From positions 186,001 to 250,000 of the forward strand of contig BGOS01000006.1 of NCBI GenBank assembly GCA_003569365.1: 64,000 bases of DNA. Reading direction: 5' to 3'. Origin of the DNA: Anaerolineaceae bacterium. GTDB taxonomy: Bacteria; Chloroflexota; Anaerolineae; Anaerolineales; UBA11657. This document shows, in pieces, positions 10,458 through 19,112 of the stretch. Under the pieces are notes generated by a model. That model worked only from the letters and a program-made list of their open reading frames with translations, searched no databases and was not told where the DNA came from. Numbering within the stretch: position 1 is the first letter of the stretch; every line of letters begins with the position of its first letter. The translations under genes and the position numbers were made by a program.

Positions 10458-10632
10458 TTAGTGGTGATCATAAATCCGTTCGCCCGGCCAGCTAATGCAG
10501 CACCGGTGCGCCGGATAATAAATATGCGCAATGGGTTGAGCCAGCCCCAAGCTGATTGCGGCGCGGCGGACAATCACTCACCGCCGCACCGTCCCCTCTG
10601 CCGGCACTGCCCGCGCAGCGCAGACTGGCTGC

Positions 10633-11847
10633 CTACTTGATGCCGGCTGCCTTGCGCAGCTCGTCCACTTTGTTGGTGCGCTCCCACGGCAAATCCAAGT
10701 CATCCCGGCCAAAGTGCCCGTAAGCGGCCGTCTGCCGGTAAATGGGGCGCCGCAAATCCAAATCACGGATGATGGCGCCCGGCCGCAGGTCAAAGCATTC
10801 ATTGATCATGCCCGCCAGCTTCAGATCCGGCAGCTTGCCGGTGCCAAACGTTTCGACACAAATACTCAGCGGGCGCGCGACACCAATCGCATAGGCCAGC
10901 TGCAGCTCGCAGCGATCGGCCAGCCCGGCTGCCACAATATTCTTCGCAACCCAGCGCGCAGCGTACGCCGCGCTGCGGTCCACCTTGGTGCAGTCCTTGC
11001 CGGAAAACGCGCCACCGCCATGGCGGCCCATTCCGCCATAGGTGTCCACAATGATCTTGCGGCCGGTGAGGCCGGCATCGCCCATGGGGCCGCCAATCAC
11101 AAACCGGCCAGTGGGGTTGGTAATAATCTTCAGGTTCGCATCGCGCATCGCGGCCGGCACCACCGGGTCAATCACATGCTTGACAAGCTGCTTGCGAATC
11201 TCTTCCTGTGAAATGTCAGGCGAGTGCTGCGTGCTGATCAGCACTGTGTCCACGCGTTTGGGAACGCCAAAGCTGTACTCAATCGTCACTTGGCTCTTGC
11301 CATCCGGGCGCAGCCACGGCAGCGTGCCGTCCCGGCGGGTGGTGGCCAACCGCCGGCTCAGCTTGTGCGCCAGTGAAATCGGCATGGGCATCAACTCCGG
11401 CGTTTCGTTGCACGCATAACCAAACATCATGCCCTGGTCGCCGGCACCTACCGCCTCTATCTGGGCGTCTTTCATTTGGCCGGCCTTGTTCTCCTGGGCG
11501 CTATTCACGCCCATCGCAATATCAGTGCTCTGCGCAGCCACGGCAACCTGTACTCCGCAGGTAGCGCCATCAAAGCCTTTGTCGCTGGAGTCGTAGCCAA
11601 TATCTTTCACGACGCCACGCACCAAATCGTCAAAGTTCACAAAGCAGTTTGTGGTTATTTCGCCCAGCAGCATCACGAAGCCGGTCTTCACCGCCGTCTC
11701 GCACGCCACGCGCGCCATCGGATCCTGCGCCACCAGCGCGTCCAGTACCGCATCGCTGATCTGGTCGCACATCTTGTCCGGATGCCCCTCCGTCACGGAC
11801 TCGGATGTGAACAACAGAGACGGCGCTGCCATAAAAGTTGTACTCAT
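10633..11847 (-). CDS. metK: S-adenosylmethionine synthase
   Basis: 404 residues making SAM from methionine and ATP. The ATP/Mg motif [17 protein letters not shown], the [12 protein letters not shown] hexapeptide region and [19 protein letters not shown] are all present. I chose ATG 11847 ([17 protein letters not shown]) because an AAGGAG site sits 9 bases upstream. An alternative start at 11871 would fall inside the riboswitch terminator. Expression is controlled by the SAM-I riboswitch immediately upstream. Confidence 0.97.
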   Translation of the reverse strand: MSTTFMAAPSLLFTSESVTEGHPDKMCDQISDAVLDALVAQDPMARVACETAVKTGFVMLLGEITTNCFVNFDDLVRGVVKDIGYDSSDKGFDGATCGVQVAVAAQSTDIAMGVNSAQENKAGQMKDAQIEAVGAGDQGMMFGYACNETPELMPMPISLAHKLSRRLATTRRDGTLPWLRPDGKSQVTIEYSFGVPKRVDTVLISTQHSPDISQEEIRKQLVKHVIDPVVPAAMRDANLKIITNPTGRFVIGGPMGDAGLTGRKIIVDTYGGMGRHGGGAFSGKDCTKVDRSAAYAARWVAKNIVAAGLADRCELQLAYAIGVARPLSICVETFGTGKLPDLKLAGMINECFDLRPGAIIRDLDLRRPIYRQTAAYGHFGRDDLDLPWERTNKVDELRKAAGIK

Positions 11848-11864
11848 TGTCAATCGCTCCTTAT

Positions 11865-11895
11865 AAAACAAAAACCTCTTCAGGTTCAGAAGAGG
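11865..11895 (-). terminator. riboswitch-controlled intrinsic terminator of metK
   Basis: On the minus strand a 7-bp stem CCTCTTC / GAAGAGG with a 7-base loop is followed by TTTTTGTTTT. It lies between the SAM-I aptamer and the metK ribosome site, the expected place for the OFF-state terminator. Confidence 0.9.
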
Positions 11896-11916
11896 CGCCG
11901 CAAACTGCGTATCAAG

Positions 11917-12016
11917 TCTCTCATCTACCAGAATAATCTGCCGGACTTAGCACCTTGTATTTCACAGGTTGCCGAGGTTTCACAGGGCCGGACCCTCCAC
12001 CTCTCTGGATAAGAAT
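11917..12016 (-). promoter_or_regulatory. SAM-I (S-box) riboswitch aptamer upstream of metK
   Basis: The minus strand carries the S-box conserved core in order: CTTATCCAGAGAGGTGGAGG, the GAAACCTCGGCAACC segment, GGTGCTAAGTCCGGCAGA, and closing GATGAGAG. P1 pairs CTTATC with GATGAG. An intrinsic terminator follows before metK. Binding of SAM should favour termination and repress metK; this is established for the class. Confidence 0.95.
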
Positions 12017-12043
12017 GTAATTTTGTTCGCTTAATTCGATGGA

Positions 12044-12072
12044 AATATACCATGCAGAGCGCTGTTCCGCAA
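12044..12072 (-). promoter_or_regulatory. probable sigma70-type promoter for metK leader
   Basis: On the minus strand TTGCGG (12067-12072) and TATATT (12044-12049) are separated by 17 bases. The predicted transcript start is about 20 bases before the aptamer. The -35 match is only moderate. Confidence 0.45.
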
Positions 12073-12128
12073 TGCCCGGCGGCCGCGTGGATGCGCTGCG
12101 CCACCGTTGGGCCAGCCATCTACCCGGC

Positions 12129-13535
12129 CTAGTAAGCCGCGGTCGTCAATACTTGAAACACCGTCCGGACTAAAATTTTAATGTCAAGCCACAGTGACCA
12201 GTTCTCAACATACCAAAGATCGTATTTTGTACGCTCCTCAATCGAGGTATCGCCGCGCAGCCCGTTCACCTGCGCCCAGCCGGTGATGCCAGCCTTCTCG
12301 CGATGGCGCTCCAGATACCGTGGAATGTGCTGCTGAAATTGCTCCACAAATTGCAGCTGCTCAGGACGCGGTCCCACCAGGCTCATATCGCCCAGCAGCA
12401 CATTAATTAATTGCGGCAGCTCATCAATGGAGTTGCGCCGGATAAAAGTGCCGAGGCGCGTGCGCCGCGGATCATTCTTTATGGTCCATTGGCTGCCAGT
12501 GCCGGCGTCCAGGCGCATCGACCGGAACTTGAGCATCCGAAATGGCTTGCCATCCAAGCCGACCCGCTCCTGTACAAAAAAGGTGGTGCCGCGCTCATCC
12601 AGCCAGATTAGGAGCGCCACAATCACCATGATGGGCGAGAGCAAGACCAAACCAGCCGCCGCAAAACTCACATCCACCACCCGCTTCAGTGAGAGCCGCC
12701 AACCGCGCAACCCTACATCGCGCACAGTTAACACCGGCAGGCCACCCAGGTCATCCACCGTAACTTCCCCCGCCATAATCTCAAACGAATCCGGAATAAC
12801 CTTGATGCTCACATTGCCGCGCTGGCAGCGCGCTATCAGGGCCAGCAGCTGGTCGTGCGTGGCGCCAGCCCGCGAAATAATCACCTCATCTATCTCGTGC
12901 TTCGCAACGATGTCCTGCAGATCTTCATCATCGCCCAACACTGGAACTCCCAGCATTTCACGCGGCCCGTTCTTGCCGTTTACAAGCCCCACCAGCTCGT
13001 AGCCCAGATTTGGCGCCCACTTCACCCGCTGCACCACAATTGCAGCTACCTCGTCAGTGCCAACAACCACCAGCCGCGTGCGGCCTACTCCCTGCTGCAG
13101 CATGTACGCGCGAAACTGCCCGTGCAGCCAGCGCCCCAGCCCAACCAGCACAATACTGAACACCCACGCGTACAGCAATATCGTGCGCGAATAATCGATC
13201 TCGAAAACAGTATTTTGAAACAGCAGTGCCGACAGCGCAATCGAAATCAACGCGCCCATCGAAACTGCATTGAAGATAACGGAAAGTAAATCCACGCGCG
13301 AGACGCCGCGCGCCAGATGGTAAAGCTGGTTGAGGTAAAAGACCAGCTGCACCACGAGCGTTTGAATAAGCATGGACTGTAGATACGAGCGCACAGGCGC
13401 CAAACCAACTGCCGGTGAGGGAAACGCCCACGCAGCGCGCAACGCATACGCCAACAGATAAGCCAGCAGCAGCATGCATCCATCCATTGCAACGAGCAGT
13501 GCAACACTAACAGTCTCAAAGCGGCGTTTTTCCAT
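12129..13535 (-). CDS. undecaprenyl-phosphate sugar phosphotransferase (exopolysaccharide biosynthesis)
   Basis: 468 residues of the WcaJ/WbaP-type polyprenyl glycosylphosphotransferase family. It has four or five N-terminal membrane helices, a CoA-binding-3-like cytosolic domain (about 140-260), then a membrane hairpin and the bacterial sugar transferase domain (about 275-468). That domain carries KFRSMRLDAGTGSQW, RRNSIDELPQLINVL and VGPRPEQ. It loads the first sugar phosphate onto undecaprenyl phosphate. It lies 3 bases after murE, so it is likely co-transcribed with it. Confidence 0.9.
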   Translation of the reverse strand: MEKRRFETVSVALLVAMDGCMLLLAYLLAYALRAAWAFPSPAVGLAPVRSYLQSMLIQTLVVQLVFYLNQLYHLARGVSRVDLLSVIFNAVSMGALISIALSALLFQNTVFEIDYSRTILLYAWVFSIVLVGLGRWLHGQFRAYMLQQGVGRTRLVVVGTDEVAAIVVQRVKWAPNLGYELVGLVNGKNGPREMLGVPVLGDDEDLQDIVAKHEIDEVIISRAGATHDQLLALIARCQRGNVSIKVIPDSFEIMAGEVTVDDLGGLPVLTVRDVGLRGWRLSLKRVVDVSFAAAGLVLLSPIMVIVALLIWLDERGTTFFVQERVGLDGKPFRMLKFRSMRLDAGTGSQWTIKNDPRRTRLGTFIRRNSIDELPQLINVLLGDMSLVGPRPEQLQFVEQFQQHIPRYLERHREKAGITGWAQVNGLRGDTSIEERTKYDLWYVENWSLWLDIKILVRTVFQVLTTAAY

Positions 13536-13538
13536 TAT

Positions 13539-15083
13539 TTATGCGGCGGTGGGCAGCACCGGTGCGGGAATTTCGGGGTGACCAAGGCGCACTGCAAGTG
13601 CGGCGCGCATCACCGTGCGCTCATCCCATGGGAATTCTACCTCGCCAAAACACATGGACTGCTCGTGCGCCTTTCCACACGCCAGCACCACATCATTCGC
13701 TGCCGCGCGCTGCACTGCAAAAGCAATTGCGGCGGCCCGGTCAGCCACGAGCCAATAAGATTTGTCCGGCACACCACCGCTTGCCGCACAACCGGATGCA
13801 ATCTCCTCCATAATTTCCCGCAGCGACTCGGTGCGCGGATCTTCCGCCGTGATCACAACGCAGTCCGCCAACTCACCCGCAATTGCGCCCATCCAACGGC
13901 GCTTGGCCACGTCGCGCAACCCAGCCGCACCGAACACCACCCACAAGCGCCCGCCACACAACTGCCGTGCGGCGCGCAATGCGCTGCGCAACGAGTTGGG
14001 CGTGTGCGCAAAGTCCACAAGCGCCAAAAATTCCTGCCCCGCGTCGATCGGCTCCATGCGCCCGGCCACTGCCGGCACGGAGGCAATGCCGCGCTGTACT
14101 GCCTGCGGCGTAACGCCAGGCAATTGCAGTGCGCAAGCAGCAGCCGCTAGGCAGTTGTGCAAATTGAAATCACCCAGCAGCGGCGTTTGCACAGCAAAGC
14201 AATTTGCGCCTGCCTGCAAATCAAAGCTGGTTCCAGCAGCACCGGATTGCACAGCAGTGGCCCGCACCTGCGCCGCTGCATGCAAGCCATAATCCACATG
14301 CGCCGCCGCGCAGCGCTGCACAAGTGGCATGTAGGCTGCGTCATCCCGGTTGAGCACAGCGGTCTTGCTAACTGCGGGCTTCAACCCGCGCGGAGCAAGC
14401 AGCGCGAGCAACTGCGCCTTTGCAGCAAGATATGCCTCCGGCGTACCGTGAAAATCGATGTGGTCGTGCGTGATATTGGTGAATACAACGGAGTCGAAAT
14501 CGATGCCGGCCACGCGCTGCTGCACCAGCGCATGCGAGGTTACCTCCAGCACGCAGTGCGTGATGCCGGCTGCCAGCATGCGCGCCAGCAATGCCTGCAC
14601 TGCCGGTGCGTTTGGCGTTGTCACATGCAGTCCAGTCTCAATCACGGCATTGCCTATCACAGCATGAATGGTGCTGATCAGGCCAGCCTGAAATCCAGCA
14701 GCTTGCAGAATTGCATGGATTAGCGTGGCCGTGGTCGTCTTGCCATCTGTTCCAGTAACGCCGATCATCACCAGTTGGCGCGCGGGATGGCCATACAGCG
14801 CGGCACTCAGCAACGCCAGCGCCAGCGCCGGATCCGGCACGATCAATTGGGTAGTTGATGCTGCATCGGCATGTGGCGAACCACCCAGTACAACCACAGC
14901 TGCACCAGCTTGCACTGCCGCCGGAATGAACTTGCGCCCGTCAGCTACCGCGCCGCTGCGCGCCACATACACGCATCCCGCAGTGCACTCGCGCGAATCT
15001 TCCACCACCGATGTAATTTCGACATCGGGGGAACCGACCACCCGCACCCCCGGCAAATCCTCAATGAGTTTCGAAAGCTTCAC
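13539..15083 (-). CDS. murE: UDP-N-acetylmuramoyl-tripeptide synthetase (MurE ligase)
   Basis: 514 residues. It is an ATP-dependent ligase adding the third amino acid of the peptidoglycan stem peptide. The P-loop GVTGTDGKTTTATLIHAI, the central-domain motif NITHDHIDFHGTPEAYLAAK and a C-terminal ligase domain are present. Where meso-DAP ligases read DNPR this protein reads EDPR (in ITAEDPRTES), so the added residue cannot be assigned with certainty. Ornithine and DAP are both known in Chloroflexota-like groups. The gene follows the ATP synthase terminator. Confidence 0.92.
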   Translation of the reverse strand: MKLSKLIEDLPGVRVVGSPDVEITSVVEDSRECTAGCVYVARSGAVADGRKFIPAAVQAGAAVVVLGGSPHADAASTTQLIVPDPALALALLSAALYGHPARQLVMIGVTGTDGKTTTATLIHAILQAAGFQAGLISTIHAVIGNAVIETGLHVTTPNAPAVQALLARMLAAGITHCVLEVTSHALVQQRVAGIDFDSVVFTNITHDHIDFHGTPEAYLAAKAQLLALLAPRGLKPAVSKTAVLNRDDAAYMPLVQRCAAAHVDYGLHAAAQVRATAVQSGAAGTSFDLQAGANCFAVQTPLLGDFNLHNCLAAAACALQLPGVTPQAVQRGIASVPAVAGRMEPIDAGQEFLALVDFAHTPNSLRSALRAARQLCGGRLWVVFGAAGLRDVAKRRWMGAIAGELADCVVITAEDPRTESLREIMEEIASGCAASGGVPDKSYWLVADRAAAIAFAVQRAAANDVVLACGKAHEQSMCFGEVEFPWDERTVMRAALAVRLGHPEIPAPVLPTAA

Positions 15084-15154
15084 CAGCGTACCCGGAGCAA
15101 ATTATAAATGTGTCCGCATCTTGTTCAATTCCGGCTGCACAGCTGCCACAAAAT

Positions 15155-15181
15155 AAAACAGCCCCGGTCCGGGGCTGTTTT
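15155..15181. terminator. bidirectional-looking terminator after the ATP synthase genes
   Basis: Perfect palindrome AAAACAGCCCCGG-T-CCGGGGCTGTTTT, with A/T runs on both flanks, lies 20 bases past the stop of the b/delta gene. It ends the nuo-atp block before murE. Confidence 0.88.
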
Positions 15182-15201
15182 AAAAAGAAACCAAACCAAT
15201 G

Positions 15202-15939
15202 CTAGCGCAGGGACTCCTGCAGCTGCGCCAATGTTTGGCGCGCAGAGCCGTTCACCTCGTGGTCTCCCACCCGAATTACAATGCCGCCCAAGATCGACGG
15301 GTCCACCCGAAACGAGACCTTCGCTGAGCCTCCAAGTTTATCGGCCAGCGCCTTCTTGATTTTTTCCTTCTCAGGATCGTTCAAGGTAATCGCACTCGTC
15401 ACAACCGCAGCGGCACCGCTCAAAGCCTCACCCTCGAGGATGGTCACTTTGCCTTCGCGCACCCCGGAGAAGAACGAGTCAATCAACGCATGCTGCCGGG
15501 CATCATCGAGCGCCCCCTGCACAATCCGGCCAGCCGCTGCAATCGCGATCGCAGCAATTTGAGGCCGCAATTCTTCCAAAGCGCCCTGCACCTTGGACTC
15601 AGCCTCGAGATTCGCTGCCGTGAGCAGTTCCTCCCGCTCCTTCTCAGCACCGCGAATTATGTCCGCAGCGCGCTTCTCCGCTTGATAGGTTGCATCCGCA
15701 ACAATCGTTGCGCGCTCAGCGCGTGCCGCAGCCAAGATCTTGGAGGACTCCGCCTCGGTATGCTCGCGCAGCTCTTCCGCCTTGCGTGCGTCTTCCAAAC
15801 TCTTGCTGATCTTCTCGCGCCGCGCTGCCAAAAGCTCCAGCACCGGACCATACACCCAGGCCCGCAACACAACAAACATCACCAGAAAACTGAACATCTG
15901 CACAAGCAGATATCCTAGATTAAGACCTAAAGCTGCCAA
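15202..15939 (-). CDS. atpF: ATP synthase subunit b with C-terminal delta-like (OSCP) domain
   Basis: 245 residues. Residues 1-35 hold one membrane helix (LLVQMFSFLVMFVVL) and residues about 36-155 a charged Ala-rich coiled coil, as in subunit b of the peripheral stalk. The last 90 residues match the C-terminal part of delta/OSCP, including SFRVDPSILGGIVIRVGDHE and a terminal helix. The N-terminal helical bundle of delta, which normally binds subunit alpha, is missing. No separate atpH is nearby. It is last of the atp genes; a terminator follows directly. Confidence 0.88.
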   Translation of the reverse strand: MAALGLNLGYLLVQMFSFLVMFVVLRAWVYGPVLELLAARREKISKSLEDARKAEELREHTEAESSKILAAARAERATIVADATYQAEKRAADIIRGAEKEREELLTAANLEAESKVQGALEELRPQIAAIAIAAAGRIVQGALDDARQHALIDSFFSGVREGKVTILEGEALSGAAAVVTSAITLNDPEKEKIKKALADKLGGSAKVSFRVDPSILGGIVIRVGDHEVNGSARQTLAQLQESLR

Positions 15940-15994
15940 AGCTGCCTCCTAATATATAAACTTACGCCACACCATCACTGCAATCTAGCAAGCG

Positions 15995-16237
15995 CTACGA
16001 GACACCCACAAACAAAATCAAAAGCGCCACCACGAGGCAATAGATTGCGATCGACTCGGCAAATGCGATGCCGAGAATCATATTTGTCTGAATGGTACCC
16101 GCAAAATCTGGATTGCGGCCCATGGCTTGAACGGCACCGCTAACCACAATACCAATGCCGGCACCCGCACCAATCGCGCCCATCATGGCCAAACCGGCGC
16201 CAATCACCTGCCCCATCTGAACGATATTTCCTTCCAT
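15995..16237 (-). CDS. atpE: ATP synthase subunit c (rotor ring)
   Basis: 80 residues, two membrane helices with the polar loop GRNPD between them. Helix 1 has the GAGAGIG packing motif and helix 2 the ion-binding Glu in GIAFAESIAIY. The position equal to Gln32 of the sodium-type ring is Ile and the Thr67 position is Ile, so proton coupling is more likely (inference). It sits between atpB and the b/delta gene. Confidence 0.95.
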   Translation of the reverse strand: MEGNIVQMGQVIGAGLAMMGAIGAGAGIGIVVSGAVQAMGRNPDFAGTIQTNMILGIAFAESIAIYCLVVALLILFVGVS

Positions 16238-16319
16238 CTAACCAATACCTCCGCTAAAATAAAATGAGCTTCAAGACTTGCCGGAAATCGCCGCGTATTG
16301 CGGAAACCGCAAGAACTTC

Positions 16320-17333
16320 CTAATCGTGCGCTGCCGCGCCCTCAGGATCAGCATGTTCATCGCCGTGATGGCTGACCACCGCCTGAGACATAAATACCAT
16401 CGTTAGCATTCCAAATACAACTGCCTGAATCAGGCCGACACCAAACTCCAGCATGAGAAAAATTGTCTGTGCGAAAGAGGGCACAAGATACCCAATTACA
16501 AACAGGAGCACCGAGCCGGCAAACACATTGCCAAACAACCGGAAGCTAAACGAAAGAATTTTTGAAAATTCAGAAACCAGCTCAAGCAAACCAACGCCAA
16601 AATCTATCACGCCGAAAATCGGCTTGGTGAACATAGTGGAGGTGTTCCAGAACTTCTTGAAATACCCAACACCCAGCGCCCGAATACCAAACACCTGCAC
16701 CATAAAAACGGCTATCAGCGCAAGAGCCACGGTAAAGTTTAGGTCAGTAGAGTTGACGCGCACAAGAGGCACCAGTTCAAAAAGACCGCCAGCCTCGTTA
16801 TGAGTTGCGGCGCCCACTATCGTTGTTCCCAGAGCAGTCGCCTGCACCGCGAAACCATGCTCAGCCGCATGCAATATCCCAATGCTATCCACGCCCGGAA
16901 TCAACTCAAGCCAGTTGTTCACAAGCACTACAAGCACGATTGTCGCAAACCACGGGAAAATTTCGCGCGCCCAGCGGCCGGCATTGGTCTCAGTCAGGCC
17001 GTAAAGCGCCTCCAGCAGTGCCTCCACTGCGCCCGAAACACCGCCAATGGCACGGCCACCGGCCGCAAGCGCGGCGCGCGCAGCCCGGCTGAAAGAAAAC
17101 GCGAGCACCAGCAGAATCAAATCAGATATCAGCATCGCCGCCATCGTGTTGGTAAATGCGAACCTTCCCAACAGCGGGAGCTGCACTGCGTGCGTCAGTT
17201 CCTCCGCTGGCAACTGAATACGCATCAAAACTGGCGGCATAATTCTATACGCCACCGCCCACCCAATCAGCAGCACCAGCACCAAATAGCGGTTTTTTAT
17301 ACCAAGAATTCTGTTGTCACTTGAAGCCGTCAA
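16320..17333 (-). CDS. atpB: ATP synthase subunit a
   Basis: About 337 residues. It forms the membrane half-channels of Fo. Helices toward the C-terminus carry the conserved Arg/Glu helix region SFSFRLFGNVFAGSVLLFVIG, with the essential Arg in it, and the final helices FGMLTMVFMSQAV. A start at TTG 17333 is favoured: GGAGG lies 9 bases upstream and it overlaps the atpZ stop by 17 bases. An ATG further upstream would overlap atpZ by 77 bases. Confidence 0.93.
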   Translation of the reverse strand: MTASSDNRILGIKNRYLVLVLLIGWAVAYRIMPPVLMRIQLPAEELTHAVQLPLLGRFAFTNTMAAMLISDLILLVLAFSFSRAARAALAAGGRAIGGVSGAVEALLEALYGLTETNAGRWAREIFPWFATIVLVVLVNNWLELIPGVDSIGILHAAEHGFAVQATALGTTIVGAATHNEAGGLFELVPLVRVNSTDLNFTVALALIAVFMVQVFGIRALGVGYFKKFWNTSTMFTKPIFGVIDFGVGLLELVSEFSKILSFSFRLFGNVFAGSVLLFVIGYLVPSFAQTIFLMLEFGVGLIQAVVFGMLTMVFMSQAVVSHHGDEHADPEGAAAHD

Positions 17334-17616
17334 GTCGATCTTCCTCCAAAGTACCTGAATTGCGCGAGGCAACTGCTTGCTGCGCGCGCGCAAAGCTCAT
17401 CGCTAAAAAATACAGCGCCACAATCGTAACCGGAATACTACCAACAAGCATTCCCACCGTCAGCCAAGGACGCGTGCCCAGTACCTGATCCAGCAAGACC
17501 CCGCCACCCAGTGCCCCAGCAATCACGGCGCAGGTTACCAGTGCAATCTGTAAAACTACGCGCAGCATACTGCTGCGGATTGTGCGTGTCCGAGTGCCTC
17601 TGATTCTTGGCGCCAT
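17317..17616 (-). CDS. AtpZ/AtpI-like small membrane protein
   Basis: 99 residues, two membrane helices. The helix-loop-helix with GALGGGVLLDQVLGTRPWLT resembles the AtpZ/ATPase_gene1 family found ahead of atpB. In some bacteria AtpI/AtpZ aid c-ring assembly or cation uptake. It starts 44 bases after nuoN and overlaps atpB, so it links the two complexes' genes. Confidence 0.8.
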   Translation of the reverse strand: MAPRIRGTRTRTIRSSMLRVVLQIALVTCAVIAGALGGGVLLDQVLGTRPWLTVGMLVGSIPVTIVALYFLAMSFARAQQAVASRNSGTLEEDRLDGFK

Positions 17617-17660
17617 TCCAGTCTAACACAAACACCTGTTATTCGGGCGCTTGTCTAAAG

Positions 17661-19112
17661 TCAATAGATGCCTTGCGCCGATTGCAAGGCAAGATCAAAC
17701 CACGGCCCCGCCACCGTGCCGAGCAAAACGATGCCAATGCACAGTACGGCGAGGGCAAAGCTATAAACCCGCGGAACATCGATGGAAGCCGCACCTTCTG
17801 GCGCCGGAAAAACAAAGACCACCTTGAGCACAATTAGATAGTAATAAATACCAATGATTGCATTAAGCACACCGACAATTGCAAGCCAAATAAGCCCCGC
17901 CTTAACCACAGCCGCAAACACAAACATTTTGCCGAAGAATCCGGCCAGCGGAGGAACACCGGCAAGCGAAAGGAAAGCCACAAGCATGGCCAGCGCCAGA
18001 TACGGCGAGCGCCGGCTTAGCCCGGCGTAATCCGCAATTTCATCGGAGCCGGAGACGCGCGCAAAAATTATTACCACCGCAAAGGCTGCCAGATTTGTGA
18101 CAACATAGGTGAGCAGATAAAACACCACCGCCGCCGTCCCCAAATCTGAAACAGTCACCACCGCCATCAGCACATAACCCGCATGGGCAATGGAAGAGTA
18201 CGCCAGCATGCGCTTAATGTTGCGCTGCGCCAGCGCCGCTAGATTGCCAAGCGTCATCGACAAGACAGAGATTGCAGCCAGCAGCGGCAGCAGATAAGCC
18301 GACGCGGGCACTGTAACGCTCATGATCCTAAACAGCACTGCAAACCCAACAGCCTTCGAAGCAGTTGAAATGAATGCAGTCACCGGCGTGGGCGCGCCCT
18401 CATACACATCCGGCGCCCAGAAGTGAAATGGGACTGCCGCCAGTTTGAAGCCAATGCCCGCTAAGAGCAGCATGTTTATCACAAGCAGCGCTGCCGGAGG
18501 CACCTGCCCGTCCCGCACTGCTGCCGCAATTGCAGCAAGGCTGGTCTCGCCGGTGAAGCCGTACAGCAAGCTGAGGCCGTAAACCAGCAATCCGGAAGTT
18601 GCCGCGCCAAACAAGAAATACTTGAGCCCGGCTTCAGCCGTGCGGTCATCGCCGTGCGCAAAGCCCGCAAGCACATAGCCGGCAATGCTGGTGGTCTCCA
18701 GCGCGAGGTAGAGCATGATGATGTCGGCCGACAGCGCCATGAGATTCATGCCCAGGCACGCGCCAATCAACAGAATGAAGTATTCACCGTGGCGGCTGAC
18801 ACCGCGCACGCCACTGCTAAGCAGCGCGGTCATAACTCCAGCAAAAATCACAAGCATGCGAAATACAAACGCAAACAGGTCCGCGCGCAACATCCCGCCA
18901 AACAGAAGCGTCCGGTCACTGCCGGGCTGCGCAAAAACGATTCCAAGCACGCCTGCAGCCGCAATGCCCAAACCAGCATAGATACCAAGCCCGCCCGTGC
19001 GCCGCAGCTGTGGATACGAGACATCCAGTACGGCCAGCACGACCGCCACAACCACCAGTGCAATTTCCGGCAGTAGTACCAGCCAGTCAGCGGGAGTGTA
19101 CGGCGTGATCAT
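17661..19112 (-). CDS. nuoN: NADH dehydrogenase (complex I) subunit N
   Basis: 483 residues, about 14 membrane helices, an antiporter-like proton-pumping subunit. The conserved amphipathic segment FHFWAPDVYEGAPTPVTAFI and LAYSSIAHAGYVL are present. ATG 19112 overlaps the nuoM2 stop by four bases (ATGA). It is the last nuo gene; atpZ begins 44 bases later. Confidence 0.96.
   Translation of the reverse strand: MITPYTPADWLVLLPEIALVVVAVVLAVLDVSYPQLRRTGGLGIYAGLGIAAAGVLGIVFAQPGSDRTLLFGGMLRADLFAFVFRMLVIFAGVMTALLSSGVRGVSRHGEYFILLIGACLGMNLMALSADIIMLYLALETTSIAGYVLAGFAHGDDRTAEAGLKYFLFGAATSGLLVYGLSLLYGFTGETSLAAIAAAVRDGQVPPAALLVINMLLLAGIGFKLAAVPFHFWAPDVYEGAPTPVTAFISTASKAVGFAVLFRIMSVTVPASAYLLPLLAAISVLSMTLGNLAALAQRNIKRMLAYSSIAHAGYVLMAVVTVSDLGTAAVVFYLLTYVVTNLAAFAVVIIFARVSGSDEIADYAGLSRRSPYLALAMLVAFLSLAGVPPLAGFFGKMFVFAAVVKAGLIWLAIVGVLNAIIGIYYYLIVLKVVFVFPAPEGAASIDVPRVYSFALAVLCIGIVLLGTVAGPWFDLALQSAQGIY

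Noticed and set aside
10458-10632. Possible terminator or small RNA between metK and the mazG-like gene
   Set aside because: Only weak GC-rich pairings and no T-run were seen.
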